Source: Streptomyces sp. NBC_00461 (GTDB taxonomy: Bacteria; Actinomycetota; Actinomycetes; Streptomycetales; Streptomycetaceae). From it: a DNA stretch of 64,000 nt. This document shows positions 10,126 to 18,451 of this stretch, one piece after another; positions within the stretch are counted from its first letter, which is position 1, and each line of letters begins with the position of its first letter. The notes beneath the pieces were generated by a model. That model was not told where the DNA came from and did no database searches. It saw nothing but the letters and a program-made list of their open reading frames with translations. The stretch spans positions 9,457,001-9,521,000 of the forward strand of contig NZ_CP107902.1 in NCBI RefSeq assembly GCF_036013935.1, written 5' to 3'. The translations under genes were made by a program, and so were the position numbers.

Positions 10126-11520
10126 ATGGCTTTTCCCGTCGATCTCCGTCGCTGTCAGGTCCTGGGCCTGGCCGGCACCGCCTTCCTCGCCCTCGGAGGT
10201 GAGACGTCCGGTGCCCTGCCCGTCCGGGACCTCCTGGCCCCGGCCAACGCCCGCGCGGCCCTGGGCCTGGTCGGGGTGTACTTCGGTGTCGTCCTGCTGA
10301 TAGCCGCCTGGGTGCTGCTCGGGCGGCTCGTGCGCAGCGCCGAGCCGCCCACCCCGCGCGAGCTGCTGCTGGTGCTCGCCGTCTGGGCCGCACCGCTGCT
10401 CCTCGCCCCACCCCTGTTCAGCCGCGACGTCTACAGCTACCTCGCGCAGGGCGCGATGGTCGACGCCCACATGGACGTCTACGCGCACGGGCCCGCCCAG
10501 CTCGGCGGCCCGCTCGCCGACGAGGTCGCCCCGCTGTGGCGGCAGACCGGTGCCCCGTACGGTCCTGTGTTCCTCGCCGTCGCCTCCGCGCTGTCCGGAC
10601 TGACCCGCGGTGAACTTCCCGCCGGTCTGGTCGGGATGCGGCTGGTCGCCCTGCTCGGCGTGGCGCTGATGGCGGCCGCGCTGCCCCGGCTCGCCCGGCA
10701 CAGCGGCGCCGATCCGGCCGCCGCGCTCTGGCTCGGCGCCCTCAACCCGCTGGTCCTGCTCCACCTGGTCGCGGGCGCCCACAACGACGCCATCATGCTC
10801 GGCCTGCTCGGCGTCGGCCTGGTCGCTGCCCTCGGCCGCTGGCCGGTGCTGGGTGCCGTACTCGTCACACTCGCCGCGCTGGTCAAGGCGCCCGCCGTGC
10901 TCGGGCTCGCCGCGGTCGTCGTCCTCCAGGTGCGCGCCGGGCGACATCCGGCGAAGGCCGTCCTGTCGACCGCCGTCGCAGCCGCGGCCACCACGGTCGC
11001 CGCGACGGCCCTCGCCGGAACGGGCTACGGCTGGATAGGCGCCCTCGACACCCCGGTCTCCTCGCACAACTGGGCCCTCACCAGCCTCCTCGGACGTGCC
11101 ACCGGAGCCATGCTGGAAGACCTCGGCAGCGACTTCGCGCCCCTCGCCCTCCCGGCCTGGCACATGCTCGGCCTCGCGGTCACCGCTCTGCTGGTGGCGG
11201 CCATATGGTGGCGACTGCGCCCCCGCCCGGTGTACGCGCTGGGCCTGAGCCTCGCCGCCGTGGCCGCCTTCGGCCCGGCGATCCGCCCCTGGTACGCCCT
11301 GTGGGGCCTGTTCCTCATCGCCGCCGCGGCACCCACCACCTCGGTACGGCAACGTGTGGCGGCCGTGACGGGAGTGCTCGCGCTCGCCACCCTGCCGAGC
11401 GGCGGACCGGCCGACAGCGGGCAGTTGATGCTGGCCGTCTCCGGCGGTGCGCTGGCCGTGGTCGTCCTGTGGCAGGTCCACCAGGCGGCCCAGGCACCCG
11501 CGCTGGAGAGGACCGCATGA
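10126..11520 (+). CDS. MptB-like polyprenol-phosphate-mannose-dependent mannosyltransferase
   Basis: A 464-residue integral membrane glycosyltransferase with roughly 12 helices. The first periplasmic loop carries the FSRDVYSYLAQGAM motif with the Asp typical of GT-C enzymes that use polyprenol-phosphate sugars, followed by YGPVFLAVASALS. Actinobacterial relatives (MptB, MptA) extend mannan or lipomannan outside the membrane; the acceptor here is unknown. Starts at GTG 10117 and ATG 10126 are both possible and neither has a clear Shine-Dalgarno sequence. The stop overlaps the ATG of the next glycosyltransferase (ATGA), so the two work as a pair. Confidence 0.75.
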   Translation: MAFPVDLRRCQVLGLAGTAFLALGGETSGALPVRDLLAPANARAALGLVGVYFGVVLLIAAWVLLGRLVRSAEPPTPRELLLVLAVWAAPLLLAPPLFSRDVYSYLAQGAMVDAHMDVYAHGPAQLGGPLADEVAPLWRQTGAPYGPVFLAVASALSGLTRGELPAGLVGMRLVALLGVALMAAALPRLARHSGADPAAALWLGALNPLVLLHLVAGAHNDAIMLGLLGVGLVAALGRWPVLGAVLVTLAALVKAPAVLGLAAVVVLQVRAGRHPAKAVLSTAVAAAATTVAATALAGTGYGWIGALDTPVSSHNWALTSLLGRATGAMLEDLGSDFAPLALPAWHMLGLAVTALLVAAIWWRLRPRPVYALGLSLAAVAAFGPAIRPWYALWGLFLIAAAAPTTSVRQRVAAVTGVLALATLPSGGPADSGQLMLAVSGGALAVVVLWQVHQAAQAPALERTA

Positions 11521-12878
11521 AGGACCGCATGACCCCTCCCCGCACCGACCGCGGCCGGCTGCTCCTGGTCCTCGCCGTCGCCGCCGCCGTCACCGTCTTC
11601 ACCGCGACCGTGCCGCTGCTGCGCGACTGGTTCGACCTGCGCGTCTACTACGGGGCCGTCAACAGCTGGATCCACCACGGCGGACGGATCTACGACTACC
11701 AGGTGCCGGGGACGACGTACGGGTTCACGTACCCGCCGTTCGCCGCCGTCAGCATGCTGCCCATGGCCCTCGTCGGTCTGCGCACCGCGATCGTCGGCTC
11801 CCTGCTGCTCAACCTGGCGGCCCTGGCACTGGTGCTGCACGTCCTGACCGACGGGGCATGGCGCCGCTACGGCTGGTTCGGCTGCGCCCTGGGCGCCAGT
11901 CTGCTCGCCCTGTTCGAACCACTCCGCGACACCTTCAGCTTCGGGCAGGTCAACCTTCTGCTGCTGGCCCTCGTGCTGGCCGACGCCTGGCTGCTCAGCA
12001 CAGGGCGGGAACGACGGGCGGGCCTCGGCATCGGCCTCGCGGCCGCGATCAAACTGACCCCCGCTGTCTTCATCGGACTGCTCCTGCTCGCCCGCCGATG
12101 GCGTGCCGCCGCCGTCGCGACGGCCGTCGCGGCCGCGGCGACCGCGCTCGCCGGCTGGGTCGCGCCGGACGCCTCCCGCTTCTACTGGACCGAGGCCCTG
12201 TGGGACACCAGCCGTGTGGGCCGCCTCGACTACGTCTCCAACCAGTCGCTGCAGGGCATCCTGGCCCGCCTCGGTGATGCGGACCGCAAGGTCTGGGCCG
12301 CGGCCGTCCTGGTGGTCCTCGGCATCTGGGCCTGGCGGACCCGCCGGGCGGTCGCGGCGGCGGACTGGCCGGCCGCGTTCGCCCTCACCGGCCTGACCGC
12401 CTGCCTCGTCAGCCCCATCACCTGGGTGCACCACCTCGTGTGGCTGCTGCCGTCGTTCGCCGTGCTGATCCGCACCGGGCACGCGCGCGTGGCGGGCGCC
12501 CTGTACGCCGTGCTGTGCACCAGCGTGGTGTGGCTGTGGTTCCACGACGCGTCCGGCATCGACGGGTTCCTCGGCAGCAACACCTACACCTGGATCACCC
12601 TGGGCCTGCTGCTGTGGCTCCCGGTGGGTCAACTCCGCGGCGACACACCGCCCTTGCCCCGCAGCACCAGCGCCACGGCCCCGGCGCCCAGCACGGCGGC
12701 ACCCGAGATGATGCCCGCCGCGGGCCATCCCGGCCCGCCGTCCGGGACGACGACGGCCACGGGAGTGGCCTGGGGCCCCGGCCGCGGTCTGACCCGCGAC
12801 CCGTCCAGCGAGCCCACCGGTTCGACCCGGCCGGCGGCCTCGAACCCCCAGTCGAGCAGTTCGCGTGCCTCCTCGTAG
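11517..12878 (+). CDS. GT87-type (DUF2029) polyprenol-dependent mannosyltransferase
   Basis: A 453-residue membrane protein. The amino half has the GT87/PimE-like pattern: RDWFDLRVYYGAVNSW with the catalytic Asp, then GFTYPPFAAV, and later SPITWVHHLVWLLP. These enzymes add mannose from polyprenol phosphate to lipid-linked glycans. Membrane helices end near residue 375; the last 80 residues are Pro/Ser/Thr/Ala-rich and lie antisense to the end of the carboxypeptidase gene over 250 bases. That tail is probably run-through of a frame that lost its stop rather than a real domain. Confidence 0.75.
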   Translation: MKDRMTPPRTDRGRLLLVLAVAAAVTVFTATVPLLRDWFDLRVYYGAVNSWIHHGGRIYDYQVPGTTYGFTYPPFAAVSMLPMALVGLRTAIVGSLLLNLAALALVLHVLTDGAWRRYGWFGCALGASLLALFEPLRDTFSFGQVNLLLLALVLADAWLLSTGRERRAGLGIGLAAAIKLTPAVFIGLLLLARRWRAAAVATAVAAAATALAGWVAPDASRFYWTEALWDTSRVGRLDYVSNQSLQGILARLGDADRKVWAAAVLVVLGIWAWRTRRAVAAADWPAAFALTGLTACLVSPITWVHHLVWLLPSFAVLIRTGHARVAGALYAVLCTSVVWLWFHDASGIDGFLGSNTYTWITLGLLLWLPVGQLRGDTPPLPRSTSATAPAPSTAAPEMMPAAGHPGPPSGTTTATGVAWGPGRGLTRDPSSEPTGSTRPAASNPQSSSSRASS

Positions 12879-13792
12879 ACCGTGAACCCGCCGCCCGCCT
12901 GAGGGTTCATGACCGTGACCAGGAGGGTGCGCCCGCCGCGACGGGCCGCGGCGACCAGGGTGTTGCCCGCGCTGCTGGTGTAGCCGTTCTTGACACCGAT
13001 CAGCCCCGGGTACGGCTCCACGCCGTCCGCGCCGGTCAGCAGCCGATTGGTGTTCCGGATGTCGTACGACCATCCGCTGCCGCCCGGGAACTTCGCCAGG
13101 GCCGTGCCGCAGTACCGCGCAAAGTCCGGGTTGCGCAGCCCCTCCCGGCCGAACACCGCCAGGTCGTACGCCGATGACACCTGGCCGGGTGTGTCGTATC
13201 CGTCGGGCGACCGCACGTGTGTGTCGAGCGCGCCCAGGGAACGGGCCTTGGCCTGCATCCGCGTGGCCGTCGTACGCCAGCCGCCGTTCAGCGAGGCCAG
13301 GACGTCCACGGCGTCGTTCCCGGAGTTGAGGAAGACTCCGCGCCACAGATCGTCGATCCGGTACGTCTGCCCCTCGGCGACCCCGACCTTGCTGCTGCCC
13401 GGTCCGATGTCCTCCAACTCCCGCTCCTTCACCGTGTGTTCGATGCCGGTGGGCAGGGCGGGCAGCACCGTGAGGGCGAACAGCGTCTTGAGCGTGCTGG
13501 CCGGCGGCAGCGCGCGATGCGCGTCGTGCGCGGCCAGCACCTCGCCGGTGCCGGCGTCGGCCACCAGCCAGGACAACGCGGAGACGTCCGGTACCCCGGG
13601 CACCCCACGATGGGTCCGGACCTGGATGCCCTCGCGGTACAGGAACGACGGCGGCGGCGCCGCCACCCGCGGCGCACCGGGCGGGGTGGGCTCGGCACCG
13701 GCGGCGGCCGCGACGGGCGCGAGCGCCAGGACACCGGCCACGCAGAGGGCGCAGGTGGCGACGGCTGTCCGGGACCTGAATTCGGTGATCAT
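12629..13792 (-). CDS. D-alanyl-D-alanine carboxypeptidase (peptidase S11)
   Basis: A 387-residue exported penicillin-binding protein that trims the terminal D-Ala of peptidoglycan stem peptides. A signal peptide (VATCALCVAGVLALAPVAAA) starts the protein. Catalytic motifs are S-T-L-K (PPASTLKTLF), S-G-N (FLNSGNDA) and K-N-G (GVKNGYTS) in place of the more common KTG. A single hydrophobic segment (AAGIISGAAVLGAGAVALVL) near the carboxy end anchors it to the membrane. The 3' end overlaps the convergent glycosyltransferase gene. No clear Shine-Dalgarno sequence precedes the ATG. Confidence 0.88.
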   Translation of the reverse strand: MITEFRSRTAVATCALCVAGVLALAPVAAAAGAEPTPPGAPRVAAPPPSFLYREGIQVRTHRGVPGVPDVSALSWLVADAGTGEVLAAHDAHRALPPASTLKTLFALTVLPALPTGIEHTVKERELEDIGPGSSKVGVAEGQTYRIDDLWRGVFLNSGNDAVDVLASLNGGWRTTATRMQAKARSLGALDTHVRSPDGYDTPGQVSSAYDLAVFGREGLRNPDFARYCGTALAKFPGGSGWSYDIRNTNRLLTGADGVEPYPGLIGVKNGYTSSAGNTLVAAARRGGRTLLVTVMNPQAGGGFTVYEEARELLDWGFEAAGRVEPVGSLDGSRVRPRPGPQATPVAVVVPDGGPGWPAAGIISGAAVLGAGAVALVLRGKGGVSPRS

Positions 13793-14001
13793 ATGATCAA
13801 CGTAGGAATCTGCCCGAGGTGCATGCCGGTGACCGGGCCATGACGCGGCTTGCTAGCACCCGGATGTCGCAACGTTGGGGCGGACGGCACCGTGGGGCGG
13901 ACGGCGAAGGTCTGCGACGGGACTCGTCAACGCATCGGCATCTCGCGACACGCGCAACATGGCGAGTGCGACAAACAACGTTTTGATAAGTTGATCACAG
14001 T

Positions 14002-14038
14002 ATTCCGGGCGGCTCACCCCCGTTGAGGAGCCCGGAAT
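14002..14038 (-). terminator. Hairpin downstream of the flavoprotein gene
   Basis: ATTCCGGGC (14002-14010) and GCCCGGAAT (14030-14038) form a nine-pair stem that can be extended inward by CTC/GAG after a two-base mismatch. It is a likely terminator for leftward transcription. Confidence 0.5.
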
Positions 14039-14068
14039 GCACACCTGCGCATAGACCCCGTAGGTGCG

Positions 14069-14114
14069 GGTCCCGGGCTCCACGCACTCCCCCCGATGAG
14101 TGGCGCCCGGGACC
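14069..14114 (-). terminator. Second hairpin downstream of the flavoprotein gene
   Basis: GGTCCCGGGC (14069-14078) pairs perfectly with GCCCGGGACC (14105-14114) across a 26-base loop, 60 bases beyond the flavoprotein stop. Either a tandem terminator or a protein-binding inverted repeat. Confidence 0.4.
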
Positions 14115-14173
14115 ACGAACCCGGCTGTTCCGGCACAGGCCGTGGGCGGCCGTGAGGTCCTGGTGGCACGGGC

Positions 14174-15904
14174 CTATTCGGCGAGTTTTCCTTCGGTCGA
14201 GACCTCTTCCATCAGAGTGGCGATCTCGTCCGGGACGGCCGGAATGCTCTCGCGGGTGATGCCCGTCGACGGGGACCACACGAGGTTGACCCGCAGCGCG
14301 GGATCCATCCCGGGATAGTCGCTGCGGTTGTGACAGCCACGCGTCTCACGACGCTCCAGTGCCGCTTCGAGGGTGGCGCGGGCGGCAAGCGCGGCGGACT
14401 TGAGGTCAAAGGCGTGCGCGAGGTCCTGATAGCCCGCGATGTCCGGGTGCACACCGACGTCGTCCATCCTCTTCTCGATCACCGTGAGCTCCGCCAGCCC
14501 GGCGCGCAGGCCCTCTTCGTCGCGTACGACTCCGGCGTGCTCCGTCATGGTGTCGCGGATGGCACGCTGCAGGGCACGGACGTTCTCCGGCCCGTCGGCG
14601 GCGAGGAGGTCGTCCATCTCGGCGCGGGCCTCGGCGATGGCCGACGCCGACCGTGGCTGCGCGGTCAGGGACTCCGAATAGGCGGCCGCCGCCCGGCCCG
14701 TGAGGCGGCCGAAGACGAGCAGTTCGATGAGGCTGTTCCCGCCGAGGCGGTTGGCGCCGTGCAGCCCGCTCGACGCCTCGCCGATGGCGTACAGGCCACG
14801 CACATCGGTGCTGTGGTCCTCGGGACGCACCCACACCCCGCCCATCGAGTAGTGGGCGGTGGGAGCGATCTCGATCGGTTCGCGCGTGATGTCCAGCATC
14901 TGCAGGTCCAGCAGAGTCTGGTAGACGCGGGGGAGCCGCGTCATGATCGTCCGCCGTGGCAGGTGCGAGACGTCGAGCCACACGCCTCCCTTGGGGGTCC
15001 CACGCCCTTCCTTGATCTCCGTGTAGGAGGCCAGGGCCACGCGGTCGCGGGTGGACAGCTCCATGCGTGCGGGGTCGTAGCGGGACATGAACCGCTCCCC
15101 GAGGGCATTGCGCAGGATCCCGCCCTCACCCCGGGCGGCCTCGCTCACCAGCGTGCCGGCCGCGTTCTCCGGCTCGATGATCCCGGAAGGATGGAACTGG
15201 ACCAGTTCGGCGTCGCGCAGCCGGGCACCGGCCTCCACGGCCAGGCGGAAGGAGTCGCCCGTGTTCTCGTCGCGCCGTGAGGAGGTGCGCCGCCAGATCC
15301 GGGTGTGGCCGCCCGCAGCGAGAATGACCGCGTCGGCGTGGATCAGGTAGCGCCTGCCGCTCGTGAGGTCGAAGCCGTAGGCACCGAAGACCGCTCCGTC
15401 GTGCACCAGGAGCCTGGTGATGTACACGCCCTCGAGTACGGGGATGTCGAGCTGTTCCGCGCGCCTGATCAGCGTGCGCTGGATCTCCAGGCCGGTGTAG
15501 TCGCCCGCGAAGGCGGTCCGCCGGAACTTGTGCGCGCCGAAGAATCGCTGCGAGATACGGCCGTCCTCTTCCCTGGCGAAGGCCATCCCGTAGCGTTCCA
15601 GGTCGTCGATGCCGCGGGCGGCGCCCTGCGTGACGATCTCGACGGTGCGAGGGTCGGCCAGCAGATAGCTCTCCTTGAGGGTGTCCGCCGCGTGCTGCTG
15701 CCAGCTGTCCTCGGGATCCATGGTGGCGAGGGCCGCGTTGATGCCACCGGCGGCAAGTGCCGTGTGGGCGTCGTCCTTGGGGCGCTTGCCGACCGCGAGG
15801 ACGTCGACGCCGGCCTCGGCCAGCTCGATCGCTGCTCGCAGTCCGGCTCCGCCGGTACCGATCACCAGCACCATGGTGGAAAGACGTTGTTCGGTGATAG
15901 CCAC
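14174..15904 (-). CDS. FAD-dependent oxidoreductase, fumarate reductase/L-aspartate oxidase-like
   Basis: A 576-residue flavoprotein of the succinate dehydrogenase/fumarate reductase/NadB group. The FAD fold starts with VIGTGGAGLRAAIELAE, followed by AAGGINAAL; the substrate domain has HPSGI, SEAARGEGGIL and RYDPARMELSTRD; the late FAD motif is GLHGANRLGGNSLIELLVFGR; the carboxy domain has ETRGCHNRSDYP as in SdhA proteins. No iron-sulfur or membrane subunit lies next to it, so it is probably a soluble single-subunit enzyme. A promoter of the ECF41 type lies upstream (15940-15966), tying it to the sigma factor gene two positions away. Reaction and substrate are open. Confidence 0.8.
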   Translation of the reverse strand: MAITEQRLSTMVLVIGTGGAGLRAAIELAEAGVDVLAVGKRPKDDAHTALAAGGINAALATMDPEDSWQQHAADTLKESYLLADPRTVEIVTQGAARGIDDLERYGMAFAREEDGRISQRFFGAHKFRRTAFAGDYTGLEIQRTLIRRAEQLDIPVLEGVYITRLLVHDGAVFGAYGFDLTSGRRYLIHADAVILAAGGHTRIWRRTSSRRDENTGDSFRLAVEAGARLRDAELVQFHPSGIIEPENAAGTLVSEAARGEGGILRNALGERFMSRYDPARMELSTRDRVALASYTEIKEGRGTPKGGVWLDVSHLPRRTIMTRLPRVYQTLLDLQMLDITREPIEIAPTAHYSMGGVWVRPEDHSTDVRGLYAIGEASSGLHGANRLGGNSLIELLVFGRLTGRAAAAYSESLTAQPRSASAIAEARAEMDDLLAADGPENVRALQRAIRDTMTEHAGVVRDEEGLRAGLAELTVIEKRMDDVGVHPDIAGYQDLAHAFDLKSAALAARATLEAALERRETRGCHNRSDYPGMDPALRVNLVWSPSTGITRESIPAVPDEIATLMEEVSTEGKLAE

Positions 15905-15939
15905 GGTCTTCTCCGATCGACAAGGTTGTCATTCACTAG

Positions 15940-15966
15940 GACCGGACCGGCGGGGTTTCTGTGACA
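15940..15966 (-). promoter_or_regulatory. Candidate ECF41-dependent promoter of the flavoprotein gene
   Basis: On the minus strand TGTCACA (15966-15960), 16 bases, then GGTC (15943-15940). The ECF41 consensus, as I recall it, is TGTCACA and CGTC. Transcription would begin about 30 bases before the flavoprotein ATG. Confidence 0.65.
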
Positions 15967-16028
15967 GTGATCGGCGCTGTGGCTCGCTCATGCCTTCCGG
16001 TTTGCGGCTGGTTCAAGGGCCCGAAGTC

Positions 16029-16538
16029 CTATCGCCGTCCATGGGAATCAAGCGTGATGGTTGTCGGCGTTCCTCGCGAGGCCATCCGCGCGTAGGGACA
16101 CAGCGCACCGGCCTGCTCCAGGAGTGGAGCGGCGATATCTGGATCGATACCCGGCCAGTTGACCACCAGATCGACCTGCAGCAGATAACCGCCGTCTTCC
16201 GGATCCCGCCCGAATGCCACGGTCGTCTCAATGGAGATCGCGGCGGGATCGAGCGCCTCCTGCCGTGCCACCAGACTCAGTGCGCCGTGGAAGCAGGCCG
16301 CGAAGCCGGCGGCGAGAAGCTGCTCGGGATTGGTTCCCCGTCCGTCTCCTCCCAGTTCTGCCGGCATGCGCAGGTCGATGTCCAGGACACCGTCGTCCGA
16401 GCGAGCTTTTCCCGAGGCGCGCCCGTGAGCCGCCTCCCCGCCGCTCACGGTCACCGTGGTCGTGTAGATGGGCGCGAAGGATTCGCCGGCGACGTCCTTG
16501 TCGGTCGACAATTCGGGCAACGGAAACTGCTCGTTCAA
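16029..16538 (-). CDS. Ohr/OsmC-family organic hydroperoxide peroxidase
   Basis: A 169-residue thiol peroxidase that reduces organic hydroperoxides. The two redox cysteines are present at about residues 82 (AAGFAACFHGAL) and 147 (GALCPYARMA), with the NPEQLLAAG block typical of Ohr. The amino end carries about 20 extra residues. A TTG start is used at 16538, with GGAGTG upstream; a rare start may keep expression low. It lies 90 bases behind the ECF41 sigma gene and has its own TGTCACA element, so it looks like part of the sigma regulon. A palindrome lies over its probable transcription start. Confidence 0.85.
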   Translation of the reverse strand: MNEQFPLPELSTDKDVAGESFAPIYTTTVTVSGGEAAHGRASGKARSDDGVLDIDLRMPAELGGDGRGTNPEQLLAAGFAACFHGALSLVARQEALDPAAISIETTVAFGRDPEDGGYLLQVDLVVNWPGIDPDIAAPLLEQAGALCPYARMASRGTPTTITLDSHGRR

Positions 16539-16573
16539 CGCGTCACTCCGACAGCACTCGGGGACCCGGGATT

Positions 16574-16593
16574 CCGGACAACGAGTTGTCCGG
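16574..16593. repeat. 20-base palindrome at the ohr promoter
   Basis: CCGGACAAC-GA-GTTGTCCGG is a perfect inverted repeat with nine-base arms. It covers the expected -10/start region of ohr, as an operator would, but it also lies 35 bases past the sigma factor stop and could instead be a terminator hairpin. Confidence 0.55.
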
Positions 16594-16614
16594 CAAGTGC
16601 CGCCTTCTGTGACA
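16588..16614 (-). promoter_or_regulatory. Candidate ECF41-dependent promoter of ohr
   Basis: TGTCACA (16614-16608), 16 bases, then GGAC (16591-16588) on the minus strand. The -35 element is perfect; the -10 differs from CGTC at two places, so this is the weakest of the three sites. Confidence 0.45.
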
Positions 16615-16628
16615 CCGGCCGGACCGCC

Positions 16629-17525
16629 TCAGCTGGCCTGCGAAGCCACGTAGGTCGCCAGTTTCTCCGGATTCATGACCCACATAAGGCGTTCGATGCC
16701 GCGCGTCGACACCTCGGCGGACAAAAGAGCCACAGCGTTTCCGTCGGCCGAGACCAGAACGGCCGGCCTGCCGTTCGCCTCGACCCAGCGGACGTCCGAC
16801 TGCGGCCAGAAGCGCGGGGCGAAGGCGGCAAGGTATTTGGCGACACGCAGACGTCCGACGACCGGAATTCGGGATGCTCCGCGCGCCCCACCGCCGTCAG
16901 CGTAGCTGACCACGTCCGCCGTGAGAACGCCTTCGAGCACCGACAGATCGCCGGTCTGCGCCGCGGCCAGGAACACCTCCAGCAGCCTCCGGTGAGCTTC
17001 GGGGCTCGCGGGCTCCCGGCGTTCCGCCGCCAGATGTTTGCGGGCGCGGCTCACCAGCTGTCGCGTATTGGCCTCGTTCGTCTCCAGCATGTCCGCGATC
17101 TGCCGGTAGGGATAGTCGAAGGCTTCCCTCAGCACATACGCGGCCCGTTCCACGGGATTCAGCTTTTCGAGGAGGAACAGGACGGCCAGGTCGAGCGCCT
17201 CCGCCCGTTCCGCGCCCAGTTGCGGGTCTGCCGTGGTGTCGACCGGTTCCGGCAGCCAGGGTCCGGTGTACGACTCACGTCGCTTGCGTGCGGACTGGGC
17301 CAGGTTGATCGCCAGCCGCGAGGTGATCGTGGCCAGGAACGCGGTCGGGTCGAGAACCTCGGCGCGGTCGGTCCTCTGCCAGCGCAGCCACGCGTCCTGC
17401 ACGATGTCCTCGGCTTCCGCGGCGCTGCCCAGCACGCGGTAGGCGATGCCGAAGAGCTGGGGACGCGCCGCCATGAAATCCCTCGTTGCCTTGTCGAGAG
17501 AGTCAGCGTCATCCCGGGCGCGCAT
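16629..17525 (-). CDS. ECF41-family RNA polymerase sigma factor with SnoaL-like C-terminal domain
   Basis: A 298-residue extracytoplasmic-function sigma factor. Region 2 (LFGIAYRVLGSAAEAEDIVQDAWLRW) and region 4 (LREAFDYPYRQIADML...NTRQLVSRARKHL) are clear. The linker has the WLPEP motif and the carboxy third is an NTF2/SnoaL-like domain with DGGG (about residue 217) and NPEKL near the end; these three marks define the ECF41 group, in which the C-terminal domain acts as a built-in regulator in place of an anti-sigma factor. ATG 17525 was chosen because GGAGGA precedes it; an upstream GTG would add nine residues. ECF41 genes are usually beside carboxymuconolactone decarboxylase-like, oxidoreductase or epimerase genes, as here. 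Confidence 0.92.
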   Translation of the reverse strand: MRARDDADSLDKATRDFMAARPQLFGIAYRVLGSAAEAEDIVQDAWLRWQRTDRAEVLDPTAFLATITSRLAINLAQSARKRRESYTGPWLPEPVDTTADPQLGAERAEALDLAVLFLLEKLNPVERAAYVLREAFDYPYRQIADMLETNEANTRQLVSRARKHLAAERREPASPEAHRRLLEVFLAAAQTGDLSVLEGVLTADVVSYADGGGARGASRIPVVGRLRVAKYLAAFAPRFWPQSDVRWVEANGRPAVLVSADGNAVALLSAEVSTRGIERLMWVMNPEKLATYVASQAS

Positions 17526-17707
17526 AGGTGTCCTCCAGTTGTGGATCACCATGCTACAAGCAGGCTCATCACCGCACTCGAAGCCCGGTGGCGACGTGAT
17601 CCACAGCCGTGACGGTGCGGGCCCGGTGATGCCGATGGCCTGCTTCCACGCCGTGGATCGGGGCGGCGTGGAGACAGGCCGTGGGCGGCGGGCAGGGTGG
17701 GCGCCGA

Positions 17708-18181
17708 TCAGCCGAACATGCCGGGCTGGTAGTCGCCGGCGGGCTGCTGGACGATGATGTTCACACGGTTGTACGCGTTGATGACCGCGATGAGGGAGAC
17801 CAGCGCTGCGAGCTGGTCCTCGTCGAAGTGCTTCGCGGCGTTCTCCCAGGCCTCGTCGGTGACACCGCCTGCCGCATCGGCGGTGCGGGTGCCCTGCTCG
17901 GCCAGCTCCAGGGCGGCGCGCTCGGCCTCGGTGAACACCTTGGCCTCACGCCAGGCCGCGACCAGGTTGAGGCGCTGCGCCGTCTCGCCTTCGGCTGTGG
18001 CGTCCTTGGTGTGCATGTCCGTGCAGAAACCACAGCCGTTGATCTGGCTTGCGCGGATCTTCACCAGTTCCTGCGTCGTGGTCGGGAGGGTCGAGTCCCA
18101 CACCACCTTGTTGGCAGAGTTGATGTGCTTCAGGACCTTTCCCGCGAGGGGGTGGCCGAAGAAGTTGAGACGCGGTTCCAT
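17708..18181 (-). CDS. Carboxymuconolactone decarboxylase/AhpD-like protein with CxxC motif
   Basis: A 157-residue all-helical protein of the AhpD/CMD family. The redox centre is NGCGFCTDMHTKDA, with C50, C53 and H57, as in AhpD-type alkylhydroperoxidases; true decarboxylases lack the cysteines. ATG 18181 has AAGGAG in front; a GTG at 18211 would coincide with the expected start of transcription and is less likely. Genes of this kind are the standard partner and target of ECF41 sigma factors. The promoter at 18219-18245 fits that. It probably takes part in peroxide removal or thiol redox chemistry; its substrate is unknown. Confidence 0.88.
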   Translation of the reverse strand: MEPRLNFFGHPLAGKVLKHINSANKVVWDSTLPTTTQELVKIRASQINGCGFCTDMHTKDATAEGETAQRLNLVAAWREAKVFTEAERAALELAEQGTRTADAAGGVTDEAWENAAKHFDEDQLAALVSLIAVINAYNRVNIIVQQPAGDYQPGMFG

Positions 18182-18218
18182 GGGGATCTCCTTGCCCTGT
18201 TGCGGATACACACCTACT

Positions 18219-18245
18219 GACAGGGGTGGCCCGTGACGTGTGACA
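18219..18245 (-). promoter_or_regulatory. Candidate ECF41-dependent promoter of the CMD gene
   Basis: TGTCACA (18245-18239), 16 bases, then TGTC (18222-18219) on the minus strand, leading to a start of transcription about 30 bases before the ATG at 18181. One mismatch from the remembered TGTCACA/CGTC consensus. Confidence 0.7.
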
Positions 18246-18451
18246 GCTCCCCGGGTGTGACCTGCGTCTCGGCGTTTCGAAGGTGTGGGCCGCTTTCACC
18301 CACGACGGGGGAAGCCTTCGCGATCGGGCGATGCCGGTCGTCTGGGGCCGTCCGGCCCTGCGAAGGGAGCTTGGGGCCGTTTGTGCCAGGCGTATGTTCC
18401 GAAAGAATGGGATCCTGAAGCGAGGGAGCGCTGCCCATGAGATGACGGACA

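Larger units (their letters stand above)
13793..14173. other. Intergenic region with two hairpins and an AT-richer patch
   Basis: This 381-base stretch between two leftward genes holds no convincing gene. It has an AT-richer segment at 13970-14000 that could carry the promoter of the carboxypeptidase gene, and two long hairpins at 14002-14038 and 14069-14114. Confidence 0.5.

Noticed and set aside
13853..14116. 87-codon minus-strand frame in the gap after the carboxypeptidase gene
   Set aside because: No ribosome site, no similarity I recognise, and it runs through two hairpins.
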